NCBI GenBank assembly: GCA_016212345.1
Contig: JACRGM010000011.1
Location: forward strand, 1 to 5,959
Length of the DNA stretch: 5,959 nucleotides
Source of the DNA: Nitrospinota bacterium
GTDB taxonomy: Bacteria > Nitrospinota > Nitrospinia > SZUA-224
Reading direction: 5' to 3'
Shown: one piece after another, positions 1 to 5,531 of the stretch
Layout of the letters: every line of letters starts with the position of its first letter
How positions within the stretch are numbered: the stretch's first letter is position 1
Position numbers and translations under genes: made by a program
Notes under the pieces: model-generated
The model's input: only the letters and a program-made list of their open reading frames with translations
Database searches by the model: none
Told to the model about the DNA's origin: nothing

Positions 1-16
1 TACATATGGCGCAGAA

Positions 17-98
17 TTTTGGTTCGTCTTCAAGGCGCACCAAAGGGCGCATATTATTAATATGTAACCTTTGGTGCAACGCTGAAGACGGAACAAAA
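17..98 (+). repeat. Nested inverted repeat, copy 1 of the CAAGGC/AACGCNG family
   Basis: A large imperfect palindrome centred near 57. The outer stem pairs 17-32 with 83-98 (16 positions, one G·T and one mismatch). The inner stem pairs 37-46 (GCACCAAAGG) with 68-77 perfectly, and a third, innermost arm pairs 50-56 (CATATTA) with 58-64. Between outer and inner stems lies an asymmetric internal loop, AGGC (33-36) against AACGC (78-82). These belong to the boxes CAAGGC (31-36) and AACGCTG (78-84) that recur in the other two intergenic repeats. It lies 3' of coaX, so a role as a transcript-end structure is possible, but no U-tract follows it on the minus strand. The strand given is the one on which CAAGGC comes first; copies 2 and 3 are in the opposite orientation. 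What mobilises or recognises it is unknown. Confidence 0.8.
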
Positions 99-207
99 GA
101 CAAGCCAGATGTGCAAGTTATTTCTGCGTAGTGCCTAAGTAGTTGGGAACAGATAAATGCTTTGAATTTTCCTTTATTATTAAAAGCTCCTACAGGTTCT
201 GGGGGGA

Positions 208-981
208 TTAGATGGAGGTTTTATTCCGCTCAAAGATGATCTTTAACCCCTTTAAGGTGAGGAAGGGGTCAACCTTTTTGATCACACTCGATTCTGAGGA
301 GATCAGGTGAACAAGCCCTCCAGTTGCAATGACATAAGGCTCTCCCTCAATCTCTCTCTTTATTCTGTTGACAATCCCATCAACCAGTTCAGCGTAGCCG
401 AATATAATCCCACTCTGCATACTCCCAACAGTACTCCTTCCTATAACAGTATCAGGTCTTGTCATCTCTACCTTTGGGAGCTGTGCAGTGTATTTAAAGA
501 GCGCCTCTGAGGAGATAATGATCCCTGGAAATATTACACCACCTAAGTACTCCCCCTTCTTTGATATCACATCAAAGGTAATTGCTGTACCAAAATCAAC
601 TATGATCAATGGTCCACCATACTCTTCATAACCAGCAACCGCATTGACTATCCTGTCTGCCCCTACAGCCCTTGGATCATCATAGAGGATAGATATCCCT
701 GTCTTTATCCCAGGTTCTACTATCAGTGGGGAGATATTAAAATATCTATTTATCATATCCTCTATAACAGGTAGTACAGGGGGGACAACAGAGGAGATAA
801 TAGCATCTTTTATCCCTTTGGGATCTATATTGTTTAATGATAAAAGATTCCTCAGAAGGAGACCATACTCATCAGATGTCCAATCCTTTTTTGTACTGAT
901 GCGAAAGTGGATAACTAGCCTTTTGGGGGTATAGAGACCAAGTACTATATTTGTATTTCCAACATCTATTACAAGTAACAT
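208..981 (-). CDS. coaX: Type III pantothenate kinase (CoaX)
   Basis: Phosphorylates pantothenate to 4'-phosphopantothenate, the first committed step of coenzyme A synthesis, in the cytoplasm. It belongs to the ASKHA-fold CoaX family, unrelated to CoaA. The N-terminus reads MLLVIDVGNTN, the family's phosphate-binding motif. Then follow GADRIVNAV (Asp about residue 109, the usual catalytic position), DFGTAITFD (about 129-137), GGVIFPG, a GRSTVGSMQSG segment and ATGGL near the C-terminus, giving a complete protein of 257 residues. The frame is open to an ATG at 1008, but I choose the ATG at 981: it places the family motif at the N-terminus and has AAAGAG (990-995) 8 nt upstream, whereas 1008 has no ribosome binding site. 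The gene is separated from birA by 156 nt containing an inverted repeat, so it may be transcribed by read-through from birA or by its own promoter; I see no convincing promoter. Confidence 0.95.
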   Translation of the reverse strand: MLLVIDVGNTNIVLGLYTPKRLVIHFRISTKKDWTSDEYGLLLRNLLSLNNIDPKGIKDAIISSVVPPVLPVIEDMINRYFNISPLIVEPGIKTGISILYDDPRAVGADRIVNAVAGYEEYGGPLIIVDFGTAITFDVISKKGEYLGGVIFPGIIISSEALFKYTAQLPKVEMTRPDTVIGRSTVGSMQSGIIFGYAELVDGIVNRIKREIEGEPYVIATGGLVHLISSESSVIKKVDPFLTLKGLKIIFERNKTSI

Positions 982-1013
982 GGTAATGACTCTTTTATAG
1001 ATTTCCATATAAC

Positions 1014-1102
1014 AAATTACACGGCGTTATCAGTCGACATCCTCGACGGCGTACCGCTCAGTACGCCTTACTCGGATTTCTCCCTCTAGCCTTGTGTAAT
1101 TT
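1014..1102 (-). repeat. Nested inverted repeat, copy 2 of the CAAGGC/AACGCNG family
   Basis: The outer stem is a perfect 9-bp terminal inverted repeat, AAATTACAC (1014-1022) with GTGTAATTT (1094-1102). The central hairpin pairs GGCGTAC (1048-1054) with GTACGCC (1061-1067) around a 6-nt loop. Between them is weaker pairing, for example 1039-1042 with 1074-1077. On the minus strand CAAGGC (1089-1094) follows the left outer arm and AACGCCG (1022-1028) precedes the right one, the same arrangement as copies 1 and 3. It fills most of the birA-coaX gap, beginning about 35 nt after the birA stop codon. It could form a hairpin in a birA-coaX transcript. It resembles a non-coding MITE- or REP-like element; no transposase is present in the window. 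Confidence 0.8.
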
Positions 1103-1137
1103 ATTATCTGAAAATCTATATAACCTAAATTTGGGTT

Positions 1138-1743
1138 TTAAAATTCTCGATTTACGAATTCAGACCACACCCTCATAATATCCTCCATCCCACCTGATAT
1201 ATATATCTTATACCACTCATCCAGCCTTTCAAGGAGTCTCTGGATCAATCTAATACGTTTCAGAGATACACCCTTCTCCTCTTTGATTGAGGTGGCAATC
1301 GATCTCACCTCCTGAGGAAAAGAGGATACATCTGTATTTACATTTATCCCTATACCGATAATTACATAGTTGAGGGTATTACCTGTAGAAGATGTCTCTA
1401 AAAGGATACCTCCTAACTTCTTTCCCCTGATCATGAGATCATTGGGCAACTTGATGGAGATAGAGATATGGGATACATCCTGGATAGCCTGGGCAGTGGC
1501 AACCCCTGCAACAATGGTAAGTTGTGATACATCAGTAGGAGATATATTGGGTTTCAGGATAACAGATAGATATATACCCATACCCTTTGGGGATAACCAT
1601 GAATGACCATCCCTTCCCTTTCCTCTACTCTGGGAGTCAGATATGATAACAGTACCTTCCTCTCTTCCCTCTAATGCAAATCTCTTTGCTATATCATTTG
1701 TCGATTCGACATCTTCAAATAGATGTATCTTTGAACCGATCAA
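1138..1743 (-). CDS. birA: Biotin--[acetyl-CoA-carboxylase] ligase, short form lacking the C-terminal domain
   Basis: Activates biotin with ATP to biotinyl-AMP and transfers it to the acceptor lysine of the biotin carboxyl carrier protein. The catalytic core is recognisable: ESTND (13-17), the biotinyl-AMP loop GKGRDG (41-46), KLPND (98-102, in place of the usual KWPND), KLGGIL with the active-site Lys about 109, and GIGINVN (130-136). At 201 residues it is much shorter than usual. It ends WSEFVNREF and stop, where other BirA proteins continue for roughly 50 residues into the SH3-like C-terminal domain. There is no N-terminal DNA-binding HTH, so a repressor role is unlikely. The only ordinary start is TTG at 1743, with AAGAGAGG (1757-1764) 13 nt upstream. 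The same frame stays open to 1809 and encodes family-like sequence (YEIKRGLSTG), so the true start is uncertain. Activity without the C-terminal domain is doubtful; it may be a decayed gene. Confidence 0.88.
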   Translation of the reverse strand: MIGSKIHLFEDVESTNDIAKRFALEGREEGTVIISDSQSRGKGRDGHSWLSPKGMGIYLSVILKPNISPTDVSQLTIVAGVATAQAIQDVSHISISIKLPNDLMIRGKKLGGILLETSSTGNTLNYVIIGIGINVNTDVSSFPQEVRSIATSIKEEKGVSLKRIRLIQRLLERLDEWYKIYISGGMEDIMRVWSEFVNREF

Positions 1744-1787
1744 TCCTGTTGAGAGACCTCTCTTGATCTCATATACCGATATTTGAT

Positions 1788-2624
1788 CTACCCCATCTCC
1801 ATACTTATATCAACTGCTGAGGCAGAATGGGTCAAACTCCCCACAGAGATATAATCTACCCCTGTCTTTGCCACCTCAACTATTGACTCCATATCTATGT
1901 TCCCTGATACCTCTACTGGTACCCTTCCATTTATCAATCTCACAGCCTTCTTTATCTCAGAGATAGACATGTTGTCAAGCATTATAATCTCTGCACCAGC
2001 CTCCAATGCATCCTCCACTTCTTTTAGATCCCCTACTTCTACCTCTATCTTCACCATTCTGGTCAGATTCCTTTTTACCCTCTCTATCGCACCCTTGATG
2101 CTACCAACCGCTCTGATATGATTATCTTTAATCAGTACACCCCCTGAAAGCCCTGAACGGTGGTTCTTTCCCCCACCACATCTAACGGCATATCTCTCCA
2201 TTCCCCTCCATAGGGGCATCGTCTTACGGGTATCGATTATCTCTGCCTTATAGCCTTCTATCAATTCTACATATTTAGCCGTCAGTGTAGCAATACCGCT
2301 TAGTCTCTGGAGGATATTTAATCCGACCCTCTCACCTATAAGGAGGGATCTGGTATCCCCAGAGAGTTCCATGATGACCTCTCCACAAGAGACCTTGTCT
2401 CCATCCCTACATCTCTCCTGAAACCTTATTGATTGGTTGAGGAAAAGAAATACCTCCTTAAAGATATCTCCTCCACAGAGGATAATATCCTCTCTCGCAA
2501 TGACATTTACTACAGATATGGAGTCTTCCTCAATTATGGCATTAGTTGTAATATCCCCTATCTGTATATCTTCATTCAGTGCTATCTCTATGAAACCCTT
2601 TATGGAAGGAAGGATAGGGAACAT
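1788..2624 (-). CDS. nadC: Nicotinate-nucleotide pyrophosphorylase (quinolinate phosphoribosyltransferase)
   Basis: Converts quinolinate and PRPP to nicotinate mononucleotide, CO2 and pyrophosphate, the step by which de novo NAD synthesis joins the salvage route. The protein is complete at 278 residues, normal for the family. An N-terminal substrate domain includes DIQIGDITTNAI (19-30) and ERVGLNILQRLSGIATLT (98-115). It is followed by the barrel with DTRKT (131-135), GGGKNHR (150-156), LIKDNHI (164-170), IEVEV (193-197), MLDN (215-218), EVSGNI (238-243) and SVGSLTHS (260-267), covering the substrate- and PRPP-binding residues. One oddity is GLSGGVLIKDNHI, where the family usually has an Asp two residues before the hydrophobic VLIK stretch (as in GLSDAFLIKENHI of E. 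coli); here it is Gly 161. ATG start at 2624, 5 nt after the valS stop, with GTGAG (2633-2637) as a weak ribosome binding site inside valS, so translational coupling is likely. Quinolinate-supplying nadA/nadB are not in the window. Confidence 0.96.
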   Translation of the reverse strand: MFPILPSIKGFIEIALNEDIQIGDITTNAIIEEDSISVVNVIAREDIILCGGDIFKEVFLFLNQSIRFQERCRDGDKVSCGEVIMELSGDTRSLLIGERVGLNILQRLSGIATLTAKYVELIEGYKAEIIDTRKTMPLWRGMERYAVRCGGGKNHRSGLSGGVLIKDNHIRAVGSIKGAIERVKRNLTRMVKIEVEVGDLKEVEDALEAGAEIIMLDNMSISEIKKAVRLINGRVPVEVSGNIDMESIVEVAKTGVDYISVGSLTHSASAVDISMEMG

Positions 2625-2629
2625 GGGGC

Positions 2630-5308
2630 TTACTCACACATCCTTGTTATACTCTTTAGGTTCTCTTGAAGTTTGTTCTCTTTACCTATCAACATCTTCT
2701 GTTTCTCTTTATCCTTTGCTACAACCTCTGGTGGGGCATTTGTTATAAAATCCCTGTTGGAGAGCCTTTTACTGACAAATATCAAATCCTTTCTCACCTC
2801 TTGTAATTTATCTTCCAGCCTTATCTTCTCCTCTTTAAAGTCAATAAGCCCTTCGAGAGGGATAAATATCTCTATACCATCTATTACAGCAGTTGCAGCA
2901 GATTCCTCTCTTTTATTATCAAGACCTATCTTAAGCTCCTTAACTCTAGCGAGTCTACATATATAATCCTTTTCTCTTACTAGAACATTTATCTTATTCT
3001 TATTATCTACATTGAGAATCACCTTCAATCTCTCTGATGGGGGAATATCCATCTCTGCCCTGATATTTCTTATTTCCCTCAAGAAATCCATTATCATATT
3101 CATCTCTTTCTCCGCTATATCATCAACCATATCCTCCTCAAACTCGGGATATGGGGAGACCATCATACCCTCCCTCTTATATGGGAGTTGCTCTCCTATC
3201 TCCTCTGTGATAAAAGGCATAAAAGGATGGAGGAGTCTAAGACTCTTATCTAGGACATTGACAAGGATATTCTGGGATATCCTCTTCTCTTTACCTTCAT
3301 CAATGAGTCGGGCCTTGATCAACTCTATGTACCAGTCACAAAATTCATGCCATATGAACTGATATATCGAATTTGCTGCCTCATTAAACTTATAATCATC
3401 AAGTGCCTTCCTTACCTCTAATATAGTACGATTTAGACGGCTAAGTATCCACCTATCAACAAGTTTAAGGTCTGATTTATCAACCTCTATTCTAGTTCCG
3501 CCGTTGTAATCAGAGAGGTTTAGGAAGGTAAACCTTGAGGCATTCCACAGCTTGTTTACAAAATTTCTATATCCTTCAATCCTCTCTTTGGATAGTCTTA
3601 TATCCCTCCCTTGGACAGCAAAGGCAGCCAATGTGAATCTGAATGCATCTGTTCCATATCTATCCATCATAAGGAGAGGGTCAATAATATTTCCCTTGGA
3701 TTTACTCATTTTCTGACCTTCAGCATCTCTTACTAGGGCATGTATATAGACATCCCTAAATGGTACATCCTTCATAAACCGTAATCCTATCATAATCATC
3801 CTTGCCACCCAGAAGAAGAGGATATCGAAACTGGTTACAAGGACAGATGTTGGATAGAAGAGACTTAATTCCTGTGTCTTCTCAGGCCATCCAAGGGTTG
3901 AGAATGGCCATAGTGCAGAACTAAACCATGTATCGAGAACATCTCTCTCTTGTTCTATATTACTTCCCCCACACTTTATACACCTCTCTGGTTCTTTCCT
4001 CGAGACAGTTATCCCTTTACAATCAAGACAGTTCCATGCAGGGATCTGATGCCCCCACCATATCTGACGGGAGATACACCAATCTTTAATATTCTTCATC
4101 CACTCAAAATAGGTATTCTCCCATCCCCTCGGGATAATCCTTATCCTCCCATTCTTGACAACCTCGATTGCAGGCTCGGATAGGGGTTTCATCTTTACAA
4201 ACCACTGTTTTGAGAGGGTTGGTTCAATGATAGTCTTGCATCTATAACAGTGACCTATTGAGTGAGAATAATCTTCGATCCTTACCAGATACCTCTCCTC
4301 TTTAAGACCCTTCACTAACTCCTTCCTACACTCGAAACGATCCATCCCTTTATATCTCCCCGCCTTTTCATTCATTCTCCCATTCTCGTTTATCACCTTT
4401 AATTGAGGTAGATTATGTCGAGATCCTATCTCAAAATCGTATGGATCGTGTGCAGGTGTGATCTTTAATACCCCTGTACCGAATGATTCATCAACATATT
4501 CATCTGCAATTATAGGTATCTCTCGGTTCACTATAGGGAGTAATACACTCCTCCCTATTAGGGATATGTATCTACTATCTCTAGGGTTAACGGCAATCGC
4601 TGTATCACCAAGTATGGTTTCTGGACGGGTAGTAGCTATGGTCAGATGATCAGTAGATGGACGTTTTTCACCTTCAATCATAAGGGGATATCTAATATAG
4701 TAAAGATTCCCTTTTTGCTCTTCATGTTCCACCTCTAGATCTGAGAGGGCGGTATGGCACCTTGTACACCAGTTGATAATATAATCACCTTTATAGATAA
4801 GACCATCTTCGTAAAGACTCACAAATACCTCTCTTGTTGCAATAGAAAGCCCCTTGTCCATCGTGAATCTCTCTCTCTCCCAGTCACATGAAGAGCCAAG
4901 CCTCTTTAGCTGTTTTATGATCGTCTTCTCCGATTCCTCCTTCCACTTCCATACCCTCTCAATAAACCTTTCTCTCCCTAATTCATGTCTATTCCTTCCT
5001 TCTTCCATAAGTTGCTTCTCTACTATATTCTGTGTAGCTATTCCTGCATGATCTACACCAGGTATCCATAAGGTATTAAATCCATCCATCCTTTTCCACC
5101 TGATTAGGATATCCTGGAGTACATTGTTCAGGGCATGCCCTATATGGAGAGATCCGGTTATATTCGGTGGGGGGATAACAATAGAGTATCTTTTGGGGTT
5201 ATCTGATTTCTCATCAGCATGAAAATACCCCTTCTCCATCCAATAGTTATACCATTTATCCTCCACCCCAATAGGATCATACCTCTTATTTAATCCAATC
5301 TTATCCAA
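2630..5308 (-). CDS. valS: Valyl-tRNA synthetase
   Basis: Class I aminoacyl-tRNA synthetase charging tRNA-Val, with an editing domain that clears mischarged threonine. It is full length (892 residues). In order: the PPPNITGSLHIGHAL signature (HIGH at 55-58); the CP1 editing domain about 200-350 with TTRPETILGDTAIAV (226-240) and GTGVLKITPAHDPYDF (277-292); WWGHQIPAW (417-425); KMSKS (533-537); the anticodon-binding helical region about 610-760; and a C-terminal coiled coil about 820-890, rich in Lys and Glu, characteristic of ValRS. Four CxxC pairs (181/184, 354/357, 427/430, 443/446) suggest zinc-binding knuckles. The start is TTG at 5308; AAAGAGG (5318-5324) lies 9 nt upstream, the protein aligns from there (KRYDPIGVEDKWYNYW), and no ATG occurs before residue 24. 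It is the first gene of a probable valS-nadC-birA unit. No T-box leader is visible upstream. Confidence 0.98.
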   Translation of the reverse strand: MDKIGLNKRYDPIGVEDKWYNYWMEKGYFHADEKSDNPKRYSIVIPPPNITGSLHIGHALNNVLQDILIRWKRMDGFNTLWIPGVDHAGIATQNIVEKQLMEEGRNRHELGRERFIERVWKWKEESEKTIIKQLKRLGSSCDWERERFTMDKGLSIATREVFVSLYEDGLIYKGDYIINWCTRCHTALSDLEVEHEEQKGNLYYIRYPLMIEGEKRPSTDHLTIATTRPETILGDTAIAVNPRDSRYISLIGRSVLLPIVNREIPIIADEYVDESFGTGVLKITPAHDPYDFEIGSRHNLPQLKVINENGRMNEKAGRYKGMDRFECRKELVKGLKEERYLVRIEDYSHSIGHCYRCKTIIEPTLSKQWFVKMKPLSEPAIEVVKNGRIRIIPRGWENTYFEWMKNIKDWCISRQIWWGHQIPAWNCLDCKGITVSRKEPERCIKCGGSNIEQERDVLDTWFSSALWPFSTLGWPEKTQELSLFYPTSVLVTSFDILFFWVARMIMIGLRFMKDVPFRDVYIHALVRDAEGQKMSKSKGNIIDPLLMMDRYGTDAFRFTLAAFAVQGRDIRLSKERIEGYRNFVNKLWNASRFTFLNLSDYNGGTRIEVDKSDLKLVDRWILSRLNRTILEVRKALDDYKFNEAANSIYQFIWHEFCDWYIELIKARLIDEGKEKRISQNILVNVLDKSLRLLHPFMPFITEEIGEQLPYKREGMMVSPYPEFEEDMVDDIAEKEMNMIMDFLREIRNIRAEMDIPPSERLKVILNVDNKNKINVLVREKDYICRLARVKELKIGLDNKREESAATAVIDGIEIFIPLEGLIDFKEEKIRLEDKLQEVRKDLIFVSKRLSNRDFITNAPPEVVAKDKEKQKMLIGKENKLQENLKSITRMCE

Positions 5309-5312
5309 TCTT
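5293..5312 (-). repeat. 10-bp tandem duplication spanning the valS start codon
   Basis: ATCCAATCTT occurs twice in direct succession on the plus strand (5293-5302 and 5303-5312). On the coding strand this is AAGATTGGAT twice. The upstream copy contains the TTG start codon in frame. The downstream copy repeats the TTG one base out of frame, so only the first can initiate ValRS. Confidence 0.7.
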
Positions 5313-5317
5313 ATTTA

Positions 5318-5324
5318 CCTCTTT
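5318..5324 (-). promoter_or_regulatory. Ribosome binding site deciding the TTG start of valS
   Basis: On the minus strand AAAGAGG is followed by 9 nt and then TTG (5308-5306). This is the only Shine-Dalgarno-like sequence near the N-terminus and fixes the unusual TTG start. It begins directly where the outer arm of the inverted repeat at 5327-5449 ends. Confidence 0.75.
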
Positions 5325-5326
5325 TT

Positions 5327-5449
5327 GAAATCGTCAATTCATCCTGAAATACTGCGTTCTCGGCGATTTTACTCCTCACCATACGGGTGAGGTACGGTTG
5401 CGTCGTAAAATCGCCTGTGGCCTTGTCTTTCAGGCGACTTGACTATTTC
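5327..5449 (-). repeat. Nested inverted repeat, copy 3 of the CAAGGC/AACGCNG family
   Basis: The longest of the three elements. The outer stem pairs 5327-5349 with 5428-5449 with few interruptions; its best blocks are GAAATCGTCAA/TTGACTATTTC and CCTGAAA/TTTCAGG. The inner stem pairs GGCGATTTTAC (5362-5372) with 5405-5415 perfectly, and an apical hairpin pairs CCTCACC (5374-5380) with GGTGAGG (5386-5392). On the minus strand CAAGGC (5420-5425) follows the first outer arm and AACGCAG (5352-5358) precedes the second, as in copies 1 and 2. The element occupies the valS leader, ending at the ribosome binding site, so any transcript entering valS from upstream carries it as a long hairpin. Confidence 0.85.
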
Positions 5450-5477
5450 CCAAAAAAATCCTAAATCGGATTTTGGG
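5449..5477 (-). terminator. Possible intrinsic terminator after the acidic hypothetical gene
   Basis: On the minus strand CCCAAAATCC, a 6-nt loop and GGATTTTTTTGGG form a hairpin whose descending arm runs into seven Ts. It lies about 55 nt after the stop codon of the upstream ORF and just before the inverted repeat in front of valS. The stem is A/T-rich, so termination strength is uncertain. Confidence 0.4.
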
Positions 5478-5531
5478 TGTCTGAATCATAGCTATATTTG
5501 AGCAGATACTGGATCAGTGGTTTGACTAATA

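Noticed and set aside
99..207. Possible fourth, degenerate repeat copy (CAAGCC at 101-106, TCTGCG near 122-127) or a gene remnant downstream of coaX
   Set aside because: The two box-like strings lack a matching pair of outer arms and the expected spacing, and no frame gives a recognisable protein. I see nothing supportable in this stretch.
307..510. Plus-strand open frame inside coaX, and the other plus-strand frames at 1370-1606, 1897-2121, 2433-2748, 2673-2966, 3012-3362, 3950-4183, 4458-4649 and 4854-5051
   Set aside because: Each lies opposite a clearly recognisable minus-strand gene. Their Ser/Leu/Pro-rich translations are what the complement of Glu/Lys/Arg/Gly-rich coding sequence gives, and none shows a family motif or a ribosome binding site worth reporting.
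17..1102. Integron attC sites or CRISPR repeats as an explanation of the palindromes
   Set aside because: The attC core GTTRRRY/RYYYAAC pair is absent, there is no cassette array or integrase, and the elements are kilobases apart with no regular spacers.
5309..5531. T-box or other tRNA-sensing leader in front of valS
   Set aside because: No T-box consensus or specifier-loop architecture is visible; the structure present is explained by the inverted repeat also found at the other two gaps.
5480..5531. A sigma-70 type promoter for valS (TATGAT near 5490 on the minus strand)
   Set aside because: No convincing -35 box at the right distance, and a terminator-like hairpin and the repeat lie between it and the gene.
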